A stretch of DNA of 64,000 nt from Alphaproteobacteria bacterium (GTDB taxonomy: Bacteria > Pseudomonadota > Alphaproteobacteria > Rhodospirillales > Rhodospirillaceae), in the NCBI GenBank assembly GCA_030835385.1, contig JAURPI010000042.1, positions 186,001-250,000 of the forward strand, given 5' to 3'. Below the pieces are notes generated by a model, which had not been told where the DNA came from, searched no databases, and was given only the letters and a program-made list of their open reading frames with translations. The translations under genes and the position numbers were made by a program. Positions within the stretch are counted from its first letter, which is position 1. Every line of letters begins with the position of its first letter. Positions 28,569-38,712 of this stretch are shown in pieces.

Positions 28569-29228
28569 GTGTCCATCCCTGGGGGCGGCCCTGGCCTCGC
28601 AAACCTTCAATTCCTCATCGTCGACGATCATGCCCAAATACGGTCGCTGGTTCGGACGATCCTATTTGCGTTGGGTGGGCGGCACATATTGGATGCCTCG
28701 GACGGCGGTGAGAGCCTAAAGATCGCCGCAGAAGCTGAGCCTGATATCGTGATTACCGATTGGGCGATGGAACCAGTGAGCGGCGTCGAGATGGTGAAGA
28801 CCATGCGCCAATCCAACAATGACAAACTAAAGTACATGCCGATTATCATGCTGACCGGTTTTTCGGAACGCGGCCGGATCGTGTCGGCGCGGGATTCAGG
28901 GATCAATGAATATCTGTTGAAACCCGTATCACCGCGGTCCCTGTACAGTCTGATTAGGGCGATCATCGAGCAGCCGTGCTGCTTTGTGAAAACTAAGGCG
29001 TATTTTGGCCCAGACCGCAGACGCGGTTCAGAAATCTTCTACGGACCAGACAAACGCGGCACCGGGGAAGAAGGCGCGCAAATGGATATGTCCGTCCAAA
29101 TGACCCAAGACGAAATCGAAGCAGAATACTTTATGCCAACCGAATCTGGTTCTACCGCCTCGGCCGAGCAGTACGTCTCACCCGGACTGAGCCGCGCCCA
29201 AGAGTTGGCCAAGAAGAACCGGCGCTAG
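28569..29228 (+). CDS. Response regulator with C-terminal extension
   Basis: 219-residue protein with a CheY-like receiver domain (about 12-130). The acidic pair is in LIVDDHAQIRSLVR, the phosphoacceptor Asp is in DIVITDWAMEP (about residue 61), Thr in IIMLTGFSE (about 95) and Lys in YLLKPVSPRSLY (about 118). After the receiver there is no known output domain, only FGPDRRRGSEIFYGPDKRG and a polar, disordered-looking tail. Such CheY-plus-tail proteins are common in alphaproteobacteria. The start appears to be GTG at 28569. No sensor kinase is adjacent. Confidence 0.85.
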   Translation: MSIPGGGPGLANLQFLIVDDHAQIRSLVRTILFALGGRHILDASDGGESLKIAAEAEPDIVITDWAMEPVSGVEMVKTMRQSNNDKLKYMPIIMLTGFSERGRIVSARDSGINEYLLKPVSPRSLYSLIRAIIEQPCCFVKTKAYFGPDRRRGSEIFYGPDKRGTGEEGAQMDMSVQMTQDEIEAEYFMPTESGSTASAEQYVSPGLSRAQELAKKNRR

Positions 29229-29247
29229 AACCAGGTCAGCTCCCCTC

Positions 29248-29859
29248 ATGTTTGTCTTTCTAAGTGGTGCTCTGGTTGGACTCGCGCTGGCGGCACCGGT
29301 CGGTCCCGTTGGTGTGTTCTGCATTTGCCAGGCATTGAGTCACGGCCTTTGGCCCGCTACCGCCGCTGGGTTGGGAGCGGCGACAGCGGATGCCATATTT
29401 GGCGCTGCTGCCGGGCTGGGGCTTATCCTGATTCAGACATTTATTGCCGACAATTAGAATGTTTTAAACGTCGTCAGCGGATTCATCGTCTTGATGTTAG
29501 GTGTCGTAACCTTGCGTAGCTGAACGGACAGCAGCGAGCAGACAACTTCCATGCTCACCCTCGCTAAAGATTTCATGACCACGTTCTCTCTGGCGATCAT
29601 TAATCCTGCAACTATGGTCGCAGCATTCGGTTTGATCGCGTCCTTCGACCCGCTTGGCGCAAATGCGACAACCCACACAAGCGCTCTATTGGTCTGTGGT
29701 GTCTTTGCGGGATCTACAGTTTGATGGCTGAGCCTGGACAGCATTACGGTTCAATTGAGGAACCGTATGCTCAGCAAACTATCTCTGATCAATAAAATAT
29801 CCGGCAGCCTATTTTTGGCTTTTGGACTGATATTGCTGGCGCGGGTCGCCTTAGGTTAA
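29248..29859 (+). pseudogene. LysE-family exporter with three in-frame stops
   Basis: A full-length LysE-type amino-acid exporter frame (203 codons) interrupted by three nonsense codons: TAG at 29455-29457, TGA at 29521-29523 and TGA at 29722-29724. The frame is otherwise continuous. The N-terminus (GALVGLALAAPVGPVGVFCI, and GLGAATADAIFGAAAG), the middle (FSLAIINPATMVAAFGLIA) and the C-terminus (INKISGSLFLAFGLILLA) all match the family in one frame. All three stops could arise by single C-to-T or G-to-A changes from Gln, Arg and Trp codons; the last lies where the family usually has Trp-Trp. It ends 3 bp before the asd stop, convergent. Confidence 0.85.
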
Positions 29860-29862
29860 AGC

Positions 29863-30939
29863 TCAGCCGGCAACGCTAAGGTGATCACGCACCAAGACCT
29901 CTGCGATTTGCACCGCATTCAATGCTGCACCCTTACGCAAGTTGTCTGATACACACCAGAACGACAAGCCGTTGTCGACGGTCGCATCTGCCCGAATACG
30001 CGAGACATAGACCGCATCTTCACCCGGCACTTCAGCGGGCGTGACATAACCTTCGTTCAGACGATGGTCGACCACCGTAACTCCCGCTGCCTTCTTTAGA
30101 ACGGCACGCGCTTCTGCATCATCTACTGGCTTAGCGGTTTCGATATTCACGTATTCAGCATGGCCAATAAACGTTGGCACCCGGGCACAGTTAGCGTGCA
30201 CTTTGATTTTAGGATCGAGAATCTTCTTAGTCTCAACCATCATTTTCCATTCTTCTTTGGTAGCGCCATCATCCATGAATTTGTCGATATGTGGAATCAC
30301 GTTGAACGCGATCTGCTTCGGAAAAACCTCTTGGCTTTCCGACGACGGTTGATTGACGTAGATGCCTTTAGTCTGGTTGAACAGCTCGTCCATAGCATCT
30401 TTGCCAGCGCCGGACGTCGACTGATAGGTCGATACAACGACGCGCGTAATACCAAACGCCTCGTGCAACGGCTTCAGCGCGACAACCATCTGGATGGTTG
30501 AGCAGTTTGGATTGGCGATGATGCCTTTTTTCGTATACCCAGCGATCGCTTCTGCATTGACCTCAGGTACGATTAAAGGAACGTCAGGATCCATGCGGAA
30601 ATGAGACGTGTTGTCGATAACCACAGCACCAGCCGCCGCAGCCTTTGGGCTGAACTCGGCAGAGACTTTTGCGCCTGGCGACGACAAAACGATATCCACA
30701 CCAGAGAAATCGAATTCTGCCAGATTCTGAACCGTTAGAACGTTGTCTTCACCATAAGAGACTTCAGCACCGACAGACCGCGCAGAAGCAAGAGCAACAA
30801 TCTTGTCTGCAGGGAATTGGCGTTCCCACAACGTATTTAGAACCTCGCGCCCAACGTTGCCGGTGGCACCTACCACAGCAACTGTATAGCCCGCACCGTT
30901 CTCGCGTCTGTTCGGATCGTCTAACATTGTCTTGCTCAC
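29863..30939 (-). CDS. asd: Aspartate-semialdehyde dehydrogenase
   Basis: NADPH-dependent enzyme forming aspartate semialdehyde for lysine, methionine, threonine and diaminopimelate synthesis. The 358 residues contain the NADP-binding VVGATGNVGREVLNTL (about 22-37), the catalytic Cys in NPNCSTIQMVVALKPLH (about 145-161), STYQSTSGAGKDAMDEL (about 170) and the catalytic His region near HANCARVP (about 258). The N-terminal 15-residue polar extension is slightly longer than usual; an internal Met at residue 5 could be the start. It heads the minus strand side of a convergent pair with the LysE pseudogene. Confidence 0.97.
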   Translation of the reverse strand: MSKTMLDDPNRRENGAGYTVAVVGATGNVGREVLNTLWERQFPADKIVALASARSVGAEVSYGEDNVLTVQNLAEFDFSGVDIVLSSPGAKVSAEFSPKAAAAGAVVIDNTSHFRMDPDVPLIVPEVNAEAIAGYTKKGIIANPNCSTIQMVVALKPLHEAFGITRVVVSTYQSTSGAGKDAMDELFNQTKGIYVNQPSSESQEVFPKQIAFNVIPHIDKFMDDGATKEEWKMMVETKKILDPKIKVHANCARVPTFIGHAEYVNIETAKPVDDAEARAVLKKAAGVTVVDHRLNEGYVTPAEVPGEDAVYVSRIRADATVDNGLSFWCVSDNLRKGAALNAVQIAEVLVRDHLSVAG

Positions 30940-31071
30940 TGTTGTCGCCCCGTGGTTTTATTTTCTAAGAGTGGGGCGTGCGTTTGGGGCGCTTCAATAC
31001 CGCCAACGCCCTTGAAACACAAGAAACTCGGACAATTGCGACAGCACAGGCGATAGACCGGATTGCAGAAT

Positions 31072-31398
31072 ATGGCCAAGAGCCTGACCACATACCCCGC
31101 TTTCTGGTCGTACTACTTCAAGGAACACAGGAAGCCCGCAACACGGGCTCTGCATTATTTTGGAACTGCCGCAGCCCTGGCCTGCCTGATCTTCGGAGTG
31201 GCTTTTGAGCCCGGGCTGCTGTTTTTCATCCCTTTGGCTGGATACAGCTTTGCCTGGATTGGGCATTTCTTTGTCGAGAAAAACCGCCCGGCGACCTTTA
31301 CTTATCCTTTGTGGTCGTTGGTCAGTGATTTCCGCATGTTCGGGTTGTGGATCACCGGCCGCTTGGGACCGCATCTTAAAAAAGCGGGTGTCACCTAA
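31072..31398 (+). CDS. DUF962/Mpo1-like membrane protein
   Basis: 108-residue membrane protein of the DUF962 family, related to the yeast dioxygenase Mpo1. Typical features are [20 protein letters not shown] (about 11-30, with His), two adjacent hydrophobic segments (about 30-62), and [19 protein letters not shown] (about 65-83), which contains the second conserved His and the N-R-P-A motif. An in-frame TTG lies three codons upstream, but the ATG at 31072 is more likely. It is convergent with leuB, with a 4-bp overlap at the ends. Confidence 0.85.
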   Translation: MAKSLTTYPAFWSYYFKEHRKPATRALHYFGTAAALACLIFGVAFEPGLLFFIPLAGYSFAWIGHFFVEKNRPATFTYPLWSLVSDFRMFGLWITGRLGPHLKKAGVT

Positions 31399-32504
31399 CC
31401 GGCGAGCGCAGCCATTTCCGCCAATACAGCGTCACCCATTTCGACCGTGCCAACAGCGGCCACGCCGTCAGCGGCGATGTCCCCTGTGCGAATATTCTTG
31501 CTCAGCACAGACTCAACAGCATTCTCAACCAGGTCTGCCTCTGTCGCCATATCAAAGGAGTAGCGCAGCATCATGGACGTGGAGAGAATTTGTGCCAGAG
31601 GGTTGCCAATGTTCTGGCCCGCGATGTCTGGCGCGGAGCCATGAACGGGCTCGTACAGCGCGGGTTGGCGACCGTCTTCATCAGCAGCGCCAAAACTTGC
31701 CGATGGCAGCATTCCGAGTGACCCGGTCAACATGGCCGCAAGGTCAGAGAGAATATCCCCAAACAAATTGTCGGTCAGAATGACGTCAAATTGTTTGGGT
31801 GTCCGCACCAACTGCATGGCACAGTTATCAACAAACATGTGGCTGAGTTCGACATCCGTATAAGTCTCATCACGCAGAGTGGTTGTTACATCTCGCCAAA
31901 CCACTCCACTTTCCATCACATTCGCTTTGTCGACGGAACACACCCGGCGGTCACGCTTGCGCGCGAGATCAAAAGCAACATGGGCGATACGGAGCACCTC
32001 TTCCGTTGCATAGGACTGGGTGTTGTAGCCGCGTTGATGACCATTGGGCAGTTCTTCGATGCCGCGAGGCTCACCAAAATAGATGCCGCCGATTAATTCT
32101 CGGACAATCATGATGTCCAACCCGCTCACGAGGTCGGTCTTAAGAGAAGATGCGCCGGCAAGCGCATCAAATACGATAGCGGGACGCAAATTTGCAAACA
32201 GACCCATTGCTTTACGAAGACGGAGCAATCCGTTCTCTGGGCGCACATCGTAGTCAACGCCATCCCATTTAGGACCACCGATTGACCCAAACAGCACCGC
32301 ATCCGCAGCTTTCGCCAAATCCGTCGTCTCATCCGTAAGCGGTGTGCCGTGGGCATCGTAGGATGCGCCACCGACCAATCCGTCTTCGAATTCAAATGAG
32401 GCGGCGCCGGTTTCATTAAACCAATCTAATACGCGGCGCGCCTGAACCATCACTTCAGGTCCGATGCAATCACCGGCAAGGACAAGGATTTTCTTCGTGG
32501 TCAT
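31395..32504 (-). CDS. leuB: 3-isopropylmalate dehydrogenase
   Basis: NAD-dependent oxidative decarboxylase of leucine biosynthesis, 369 residues. It begins [16 protein letters not shown] (usually GDGIGPE; here Cys replaces the second Gly position). It contains GSIGGPKWD (about 75), [11 protein letters not shown] (about 102), the Arg/Tyr region [14 protein letters not shown] (about 135), and the C-terminal [18 protein letters not shown] (about 280). The length matches the family. It lies 17 bp downstream of leuD in the leuC-(small gene)-leuD-leuB cluster. Confidence 0.96.
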   Translation of the reverse strand: MTTKKILVLAGDCIGPEVMVQARRVLDWFNETGAASFEFEDGLVGGASYDAHGTPLTDETTDLAKAADAVLFGSIGGPKWDGVDYDVRPENGLLRLRKAMGLFANLRPAIVFDALAGASSLKTDLVSGLDIMIVRELIGGIYFGEPRGIEELPNGHQRGYNTQSYATEEVLRIAHVAFDLARKRDRRVCSVDKANVMESGVVWRDVTTTLRDETYTDVELSHMFVDNCAMQLVRTPKQFDVILTDNLFGDILSDLAAMLTGSLGMLPSASFGAADEDGRQPALYEPVHGSAPDIAGQNIGNPLAQILSTSMMLRYSFDMATEADLVENAVESVLSKNIRTGDIAADGVAAVGTVEMGDAVLAEMAALAG

Positions 32505-32521
32505 AGATGTTCCCGTGGCGC

Positions 32522-33124
32522 TTACTTGTAAAGCCAGGGCTGCTCCGCCTGCTGCTTGGCTTCGAAGGCTTTGATTTTATCGAGATGCTCGAGCGTCAGA
32601 GCAATGTCATCAAGACCGTTCAACATGTTGTGACGACGGGTGGGGTCTAGGTCGAACGGTGTCACCGAACCATCCGGCGCAGTAATCTCCATTTTCTCCA
32701 GATCAACTGTGAAATCGCTGCCATCAGCTTGGGCGGTCAGCGCCTCGACCTGTTCCTCAGACAGTGTGATACAGAGAATGCCGTTCTTAAAACAGTTGTT
32801 GTAGAAAATGTCAGCAAAGCTCGGGGCAATCATGCAACGAAAGCCGAAATCTAAGAGGCCCCAAGGCGCATGCTCGCGCGACGACCCGCAGCCAAAATTA
32901 CGGCCCGCTATCAGAATCTTAGAATTACGATACGCGCCTTGATTAAGAATAAACTCCGGGCGCTCGGCTTCGGTTTCATCATAACGCATATCGTAGAATA
33001 CAGAGACACCAAGTCCGGTTCGCTTGATCGTCTTTAGAAACTGCTTTGGCATAATCATGTCTGTATCGACATTGACCATGGGCATCGGTGCGGCAACACC
33101 TGTGAGTACCGAAAACTTTTCCAT
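32522..33124 (-). CDS. leuD: 3-isopropylmalate dehydratase small subunit
   Basis: Small subunit of isopropylmalate isomerase, 200 residues. Family features are [20 protein letters not shown] (about 18-37), [20 protein letters not shown] (about 70-89) and the C-terminal [18 protein letters not shown] (about 160). The length matches a normal LeuD. It begins 3 bp after the stop of the small gene inserted between leuC and leuD, so it is probably translated from the same message as leuC. Confidence 0.96.
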   Translation of the reverse strand: MEKFSVLTGVAAPMPMVNVDTDMIMPKQFLKTIKRTGLGVSVFYDMRYDETEAERPEFILNQGAYRNSKILIAGRNFGCGSSREHAPWGLLDFGFRCMIAPSFADIFYNNCFKNGILCITLSEEQVEALTAQADGSDFTVDLEKMEITAPDGSVTPFDLDPTRRHNMLNGLDDIALTLEHLDKIKAFEAKQQAEQPWLYK

Positions 33125-33127
33125 GCC

Positions 33128-33325
33128 TTATCCCTTATTGCCTTTGCCGCGCGCCATTGCCGACAAAATGGCCAGCTCACCCATATCACTTACCACATCA
33201 GCTGCGCCTGAGTAATTGGAGCGCACCTTTACATCACGGCCATCATCAGCCGCTTTACGCCAAAGCGCATCAATGTCCACGTGGATCGCATTCCCCGCAT
33301 TTGCGATTTCGAGAAAGCGCTTCAC
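33128..33325 (-). CDS. Small protein encoded between leuC and leuD
   Basis: A 65-residue soluble protein beginning with GTG that overlaps the leuC stop by 4 bp (GTGA) and ends 3 bp before leuD. This spacing is exactly that of a translationally coupled operon gene, so I consider it real although short. The N-terminus [20 protein letters not shown] is followed by a charged middle and a C-terminal helix ([13 protein letters not shown]). It has no Cys and no recognised motif. A role in leucine biosynthesis or isomerase assembly would be inference from position only. Confidence 0.65.
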   Translation of the reverse strand: MKRFLEIANAGNAIHVDIDALWRKAADDGRDVKVRSNYSGAADVVSDMGELAILSAMARGKGNKG

Positions 33326-34737
33326 TGTGACACGACCTTCCGGACGTCGGTCAAATGGCCCGTTACAGCCGCTGCCGCTGCCATTTCTGGGCTCAACAAG
33401 TGCGTGCGCCCACCCCGCCCTTGCCGGCCTTCAAAATTGCGGTTTGAGGTCGACGCGCAACGCTCACCAGGCTGTAAAATATCGGGGTTCATGCCGAGAC
33501 ACATTGAGCAGCTGGGTTCACGCCACTCTGCCCCGGCCGCCAAGAAAATTTCATCGAGGCCTTCTTCTTCGGCTTGATGCTTCACAAGACCGGAACCCGG
33601 CACAACAAGCATTTGCACGGTATTGGCAACTTTGCGCCCCTCGACGACAGCCGCTGCGGCGCGAAGGTCTTCAATACGACCATTGGTACACGACCCGATG
33701 AATACTTTGTCGACGGAAATACCGTCCAACGCGGTGTCAGCCTCTAGGCCCATGTATTCAAGAGACCGGCTAATACCAGCCTTTTTGTTGGGGTCGTCAA
33801 AATTATCTGGGTTCGGAACAACGCCGGTGATCGGCAACACATCTTCCGGCGATGTTCCCCAGGTCACGTGGGGAATGATCTCGTCGGCTTTGATGATGAC
33901 TTCTTTATCAAACTTAGCGCCGTCATCGGTCTTGAGTGTCTTCCAAAATTCAACAGCCGCTTCCCAAGCATTGCTCTTGGGTGAGCGAGGCTTGCCTTTG
34001 AGGTATTCAAACGTTTTTTCGTCGGGCGCAATTAGTCCGGCGCGGGCACCGCCCTCGATGGTCATGTTGCATACCGTCATCCGGCCTTCCATGGACAGAT
34101 CGGTAAACGCTTCCCCTTGATACTCAATGACATGACCGGTACCACCGGCGGTGCCAATACGACCAATGATCGCGAGAATGAGATCCTTAGAAGTCGTGCC
34201 CACAGGTAGCTTGCCGTCAACCCGGACCAACATATTCTTCGACTTCTGCATGGAGAGGGTTTGGGTGGCCAGAGTGTGTTCGACGTCGGAGGTCCCGATC
34301 CCAAACGCCAACGCACCAAAAGCGCCGTGGGTAGCGGTATGACTGTCTCCACAAACGATTGTTTTACCGGGCTGAGTCAGCCCCTGTTCCGGACCAATAA
34401 TGTGAACTATCCCCTGACGAATATCGTCCATGGGAATGTACTCGACACCAAAGTCTTCACTGTTCTGTTTGAGCGTTTCCAACTGCAGTCGGCTTTCCGG
34501 ATCTTCGATTTTTTCTAATCGGTCCGGTGTACTCGGCACATTGTGATCAGGCACAGCGATGGTCTTGTCTGTGCGATGCATTCGACGATTAGACATGCGC
34601 AGGCCTTCGTAGGCCTGTGGCGTCGTAACCTCATGGGTTAGATGCAGATCAATATAGATGAGGGTCGCACCGTCATCGTCTTGATGAACGGCATGGCTGT
34701 CCCACAGCTTGTCATACAACGTGCGCGGCTGAGTCAT
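33322..34737 (-). CDS. leuC: 3-isopropylmalate dehydratase large subunit
   Basis: Aconitase-family large subunit of isopropylmalate isomerase, 471 residues. It begins with [13 protein letters not shown] and [20 protein letters not shown]. The active-site/cluster regions are [20 protein letters not shown] (about 132-151), [16 protein letters not shown] (first cluster Cys, about 348), and [13 protein letters not shown] (two Cys, about 408). The [4Fe-4S] cluster Cys residues are all visible. It lies downstream of rplS on the same strand with 42 bp between, so the leu genes may be read from the ribosomal-gene transcript. Confidence 0.97.
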   Translation of the reverse strand: MTQPRTLYDKLWDSHAVHQDDDGATLIYIDLHLTHEVTTPQAYEGLRMSNRRMHRTDKTIAVPDHNVPSTPDRLEKIEDPESRLQLETLKQNSEDFGVEYIPMDDIRQGIVHIIGPEQGLTQPGKTIVCGDSHTATHGAFGALAFGIGTSDVEHTLATQTLSMQKSKNMLVRVDGKLPVGTTSKDLILAIIGRIGTAGGTGHVIEYQGEAFTDLSMEGRMTVCNMTIEGGARAGLIAPDEKTFEYLKGKPRSPKSNAWEAAVEFWKTLKTDDGAKFDKEVIIKADEIIPHVTWGTSPEDVLPITGVVPNPDNFDDPNKKAGISRSLEYMGLEADTALDGISVDKVFIGSCTNGRIEDLRAAAAVVEGRKVANTVQMLVVPGSGLVKHQAEEEGLDEIFLAAGAEWREPSCSMCLGMNPDILQPGERCASTSNRNFEGRQGRGGRTHLLSPEMAAAAAVTGHLTDVRKVVSQ

Positions 34738-34779
34738 AACAAAGCACCCAGAAAAGAAACTCGATCGAAACGAATGGCG

Positions 34780-35205
34780 CTAGGCGTCAGATTCATCTGC
34801 CTTTGCAGACTTGGCGGCCTTGTTTGCTTCACGCTCTTTTTGCACGGCTGCAGAGTCTTCAGCGATACGGGCAGACTTACCGCGACGGCTGCGCAAGTAA
34901 TACAACTTGGCGCGACGCACACGACCGTGACGAACCAATTCAATGTGATCAATAATTGGCGCGTAAAGCGGGAACACACGTTCAACGCCTTCACCAAAAG
35001 AGATCTTGCGCACCGTGAATGCCGAATTCAGACCTGAATTCTTGCGCGCGATACAGACCCCTTCATAAGCCTGGATACGTTCACGCTGACCCTCCTTCAC
35101 TTTAACGTGCACCCGAACGGTGTCGCCAGGAGTGAAGTCCGGAATCTTTTTACCTTCTGTCAGCTGAGCAATCTGCTCCTGCTCGAGTTGTTGGATCGTA
35201 TTCAT
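34780..35205 (-). CDS. rplS: Ribosomal protein L19
   Basis: 50S protein L19 at the 30S-50S interface, 141 residues. The conserved body runs [53 protein letters not shown] and [21 protein letters not shown] 25-residue Lys/Ala/Glu-rich C-terminal tail ([11 protein letters not shown] end) extends beyond E. coli L19, as often in alphaproteobacteria. The open frame runs 16 codons further upstream, but the ATG at 35205 has AAGGTTGAGGAC upstream and is the family start. It is 5 bp after trmD. Confidence 0.97.
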   Translation of the reverse strand: MNTIQQLEQEQIAQLTEGKKIPDFTPGDTVRVHVKVKEGQRERIQAYEGVCIARKNSGLNSAFTVRKISFGEGVERVFPLYAPIIDHIELVRHGRVRRAKLYYLRSRRGKSARIAEDSAAVQKEREANKAAKSAKADESDA

Positions 35206-35210
35206 TGTCC

Positions 35211-35930
35211 TCAACCTTTCTTGTTCGTGTCTGCCGTCACATGCCGGTCCCATAGGTCAGGCCGCCGTGCGCGGGTTATCGTTTCAGCCTGGTCCTGTCG
35301 CCAGGTTTCAATATTTTTATGGTGACCAGATCGTAAAACTTCGGGCACCGTGCGACCGTTCCATTCTTCTGGTCGCGTATAGTGGGGGTACTCCAAGACC
35401 CCCGTTTCGAAACTTTCTTCTGTTAGCGAGTCAGCGCTCCCCATCACACCTGGGAGCAGCCGGACAACCGCATCGAGAACCGTAATCGCCGCCGCTTCAC
35501 CACCGGACAGAACAAAGTCGCCGACGCTGACCTCATCCATATCCCAGGCTTCAATCACCCTCTGGTCGACGCCCTCATAGCGTCCACAAAGCAGGGTCAC
35601 GCCGTCAGCCTTAGCCAAGGTCCGCGCCATGGACTGATCGAACAGACGCCCACGCGGTGTTAAATATATCAACGGCCGGCCGTCGGAATGAGCCTGATGA
35701 AGAGCGGCATCAATAACATCTGGCCGCATCACCATGCCGGCGCCACCCCCAAAGGGCGTGTCGTCGACGGAGCGATGTTTATCGCTCGCAAAGTCCCGAA
35801 TGTCCACTGTTTCAAGGCTCCACACACCGTCTGCGGCGGCCTTGCCAGCCAGCGACGCACCCAGTGGGCCGGGGAACATTTCGGGAAAGAGGGTTAAGAC
35901 AGAAGCGTGGAAATGTGTGGTTGCGTTCAT
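35211..35930 (-). CDS. trmD: tRNA (guanine-N1)-methyltransferase
   Basis: SPOUT-class enzyme making m1G37 in tRNAs, 239 residues. N-terminal [18 protein letters not shown], the substrate/SAM segment [18 protein letters not shown] (about 53-70), the knot region [15 protein letters not shown] (about 114-128) and [20 protein letters not shown] (about 138) are all present. The ATG at 35930 overlaps the rimM stop by 4 bp (ATGA). The open frame extends 65 codons further upstream, but that part lies over rimM and is not TrmD-like. The gene order rpsP-rimM-trmD-rplS is standard. Confidence 0.97.
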   Translation of the reverse strand: MNATTHFHASVLTLFPEMFPGPLGASLAGKAAADGVWSLETVDIRDFASDKHRSVDDTPFGGGAGMVMRPDVIDAALHQAHSDGRPLIYLTPRGRLFDQSMARTLAKADGVTLLCGRYEGVDQRVIEAWDMDEVSVGDFVLSGGEAAAITVLDAVVRLLPGVMGSADSLTEESFETGVLEYPHYTRPEEWNGRTVPEVLRSGHHKNIETWRQDQAETITRARRPDLWDRHVTADTNKKG

Positions 35931-36472
35931 GTCGTGTCGCCCTCGGGCGGTTCGTCTTCCGCCGACGCCAGTGCCGATGCCGTAACCACCATCCGCCCGG
36001 CGGCGATATCCACGTTGGGTACAGCCGCCGAGGTGAACGGCACCAGTATCGTGCGGCCATCCGGCAGACGCAGGTCGACCATGTCGCCCGCCCCGAAATC
36101 GTATATGGCACTCACTGTTCCGCATTCTCGACCTGTTTCGTCCTCAACCGCAATGCCAACCAAGTCGGCATGATAAAACTCATCTTCATCTTCTGTTTCC
36201 GGGAGCGCGCCGCGCTCCACGTAGAGATTTTGTCCCTTTAACGCCTCAACCTTGGTGCGATCTTCCACACCTTTAATGCGACCAATCACAACTCCTTTGG
36301 CCTCACCGGTAATCTTTAATTCCAGCTTCGACCCTTCGTCAGTCATGAGCGGCCCGTAGGCGGCGACATCTTCGGGATCAGCAGTGAAACTCTTGATGCG
36401 AACATCGCCCTGAAGGCCCCGCGCACCAACAATGACACCTAGACATACCCGTGTGTCGCCATCGGACATCAC
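35927..36472 (-). CDS. rimM: 16S rRNA processing protein RimM
   Basis: Assembly factor for the 30S subunit head, 181 residues. The N-terminal RimM domain begins [21 protein letters not shown] (first 20 residues of it define the family), followed by a PRC-barrel domain with [17 protein letters not shown] (about 95) and [17 protein letters not shown] (about 127). The length is normal, with an acidic C-terminal tail. The start is ATG at 36472, with a second ATG directly following. It is 14 bp downstream of rpsP. Confidence 0.95.
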   Translation of the reverse strand: MMSDGDTRVCLGVIVGARGLQGDVRIKSFTADPEDVAAYGPLMTDEGSKLELKITGEAKGVVIGRIKGVEDRTKVEALKGQNLYVERGALPETEDEDEFYHADLVGIAVEDETGRECGTVSAIYDFGAGDMVDLRLPDGRTILVPFTSAAVPNVDIAAGRMVVTASALASAEDEPPEGDTT

Positions 36473-36486
36473 TCACGACCCTGCCA

Positions 36487-36987
36487 TTAGGCGTCCGCTT
36501 TTTCCTCAGCCGGTGCAGCATCTTCTGCAGGAGCGTCGTCCGCTTTTGCTTCTTCAGCAGGCGCTTCTTCAGCGGCAGCTTCTTCGGCTGGTGCTTCAGG
36601 CTCTGGCGCCGGCGCCTCAGCTTCAGCCGCAGCGGCTTCAGCAGCTGACTTGGCGGCTTCCTCCGCTTCACGCAGACGCTCCTGAGCTTTGGCTTTTGGC
36701 TTGTCTTGTTTGGTTTGCTCAGGGATGGGCTGCGCTTCAAGGATACCAGCCTTGGCTAGGAAACGATGTACCCGAGTGCTCGGAAGGGCGCCAAGACCCA
36801 ACCAGTGACGGATGCGCTCTTCCTTAAGGATGACACGATCTTTGTGGTCACTCGGTAGGACAGGGTTGTATGCACCAAGCCGTTCGATGAAACGACCGTC
36901 GCGCGGCGAGCGGCTATCGGCCACTACGATCCTGTAGTACGGCCGCTTCTTGGCTCCACCCCGGGATAAACGAATACGAAGACTCAT
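36487..36987 (-). CDS. rpsP: Ribosomal protein S16 with long acidic tail
   Basis: 30S protein S16. Residues 1-85 are the conserved domain: [57 protein letters not shown] low-complexity tail of about 80 residues made of Ala, Glu, Pro and Lys repeats ([18 protein letters not shown] and similar) brings the total to 166 residues, about twice a typical S16. Similar but usually shorter Ala/Glu tails occur in alphaproteobacterial S16. It follows ffh by 56 bp, and an unusual tail could affect expression or ribosome surface charge; that is inference. Confidence 0.95.
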   Translation of the reverse strand: MSLRIRLSRGGAKKRPYYRIVVADSRSPRDGRFIERLGAYNPVLPSDHKDRVILKEERIRHWLGLGALPSTRVHRFLAKAGILEAQPIPEQTKQDKPKAKAQERLREAEEAAKSAAEAAAAEAEAPAPEPEAPAEEAAAEEAPAEEAKADDAPAEDAAPAEEKADA

Positions 36988-37043
36988 ACGTCTTGCTCCT
37001 TGTTGATCGAAATTTGATTAAGCTGTTTCTGTTGCATGGTTTG

Positions 37044-38453
37044 TTAACGCCCCCGAAAAGGCAGGCCTTGCGGCATGCCACCGGGAAGACCTCCGCCAAG
37101 ACCGGCCCCTGGCATTCCGCCGCCAGAGAACATTCCTGCGAGACCCTTCTTCTTCATTTGTTTCATCACCGTGGCCATTTGCTGATGCTGCTTAAGCAGA
37201 CGGTTGACATCTTGCACGGCCATACCCGACCCCGAGGCAATGCGCTTCTTGCGTGACGCTTTGATTAACGCGGGCTGACGCCGCTCTTTGGGCGTCATCG
37301 AGAGAAGCATGGCTTCTTGACGCTTGATCATTTGGGGGTCGACGTCCGCTTGCTTGATCTGCTTGGCCATTTTGCCCATACCCGGCAACATGCCGAGCAG
37401 GCCTTTCATATCGCCCATCTTTTGCAGCTGACGCAGTTGGGACAAAAGGTCGTTAAGGTCAAACTGACCTTCCATCATGCGTTTGGCGAGGCGCTCGGCC
37501 TCTTCTTCATCAACGGTCTCGGCTGCCTTCTCAACCAGGCTAACGACATCGCCCATTCCAAGAATGCGACCGGCAATCCGTTCTGCGTGGAAGGCCTCCA
37601 TAGCATCGGTTTTCTCGCCGACACCCATAACCTTGATCGGCACACCCGTAACGGCGCGCATGGACAATGCGGCACCACCCCGTGCATCACCATCAACCCG
37701 CGTAAGTGCAATGCCGGTGATGCCAACTTTTTCTTGGAACGCGGTGGCCGTAGCAACCGCGTCCTGACCGGTCATAGCGTCAGCGACAAGAAGTGTTTCA
37801 ACGGGCGCTACCGCATTGCGCACTTGCGCCACTTCTTCCATCAGCGCGTCATCGATGGTAGTTCGACCGGCGGTATCAAGAATGACAACGTCAAAACCAC
37901 CCTTGCGGCCTTCGTCCATTGCGCGCTTTGCGATATCGACTGGCTTCTGTCCCTCTACGATCGGCAAAGAAATAACGTCGGCCTGCTGACCGAGCGCCGC
38001 CAATTGCTCCATGGCGGCGGGGCGGTAGACGTCCAGTGACGCCATCAACACACGTTTCTTTTCTTTGGTTTGAAGATATCGCGCGATCTTGGCTGTGGTT
38101 GTCGTTTTACCCGAGCCTTGTAGGCCGACCATCAGGAACGGGACCGGCGGCGCGGCGCGGAGATTTAGATCAGCCGCAGACTCTTCCTCGCCAGCCAACA
38201 TCTCGACCATGCAGTCATGGACGATCTTGATAACCATCTGGCCCGGGGTGACAGACCGGATGACCTGTTCTCCGACGGCTTTTTCCGTTGCCTTTTCGAC
38301 GAAATCCTTAACAACAGGCAGCGCGACATCAGCCTCAAGTAAGGCGACCCGGACCTCGCGCATGGCCGCGCGCACATCGTCTTCCTTCAGTGCGCCTCGT
38401 TTTGTGAGGGCATCGAAGACCGAACCTAGACGTTGTGACAGACCGTCAAACAT
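37044..38453 (-). CDS. ffh: Signal recognition particle protein Ffh
   Basis: SRP54 GTPase that targets nascent membrane proteins, 469 residues. The N domain is followed by the G domain with GLQGSGKTTTTAKIARYL (about 107-124), LDVYRPAAMEQL, VVILDTAGRTTIDDALM (about 188) and TRVDGDARGGAALSM (about 246). The Met-rich M domain follows (about 325-440), ending in a Gly/Met/Pro-rich tail. It leads the block ffh-rpsP-rimM-trmD-rplS on the minus strand and is divergent from dapF, with 259 bp between. No clear promoter or SRP RNA gene could be identified in that gap. Confidence 0.97.
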   Translation of the reverse strand: MFDGLSQRLGSVFDALTKRGALKEDDVRAAMREVRVALLEADVALPVVKDFVEKATEKAVGEQVIRSVTPGQMVIKIVHDCMVEMLAGEEESAADLNLRAAPPVPFLMVGLQGSGKTTTTAKIARYLQTKEKKRVLMASLDVYRPAAMEQLAALGQQADVISLPIVEGQKPVDIAKRAMDEGRKGGFDVVILDTAGRTTIDDALMEEVAQVRNAVAPVETLLVADAMTGQDAVATATAFQEKVGITGIALTRVDGDARGGAALSMRAVTGVPIKVMGVGEKTDAMEAFHAERIAGRILGMGDVVSLVEKAAETVDEEEAERLAKRMMEGQFDLNDLLSQLRQLQKMGDMKGLLGMLPGMGKMAKQIKQADVDPQMIKRQEAMLLSMTPKERRQPALIKASRKKRIASGSGMAVQDVNRLLKQHQQMATVMKQMKKKGLAGMFSGGGMPGAGLGGGLPGGMPQGLPFRGR

Positions 38454-38712
38454 GCGCTACGCAGTGTCCCGTTATCGAGATCCTGTTAGCCCAACGAGAA
38501 ACGCGCCAGTGCGCGAACCCTCGCGGACTGGCGGACCCCCTCGAGAGCAGGATGCCCGAAGAAAAGTGAATCCTGTGCCTGACCTATATCGACCAGACGG
38601 GCGGGATTTACGGGGTTGGCGGCGATGAGTCAAGGAAATCTGCGAAAAAAGGGCTGTGCCAGCGGTCCGCCGGTGCTGGACTTTGGCCCCTCCCGCCCCA
38701 TATAAACCGCCC

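Noticed and set aside
38454-38712. SRP RNA or other RNA gene in the ffh-dapF gap
   Set aside because: No GGAA tetraloop hairpin or other recognisable RNA structure was found; only divergent leaders are expected there.
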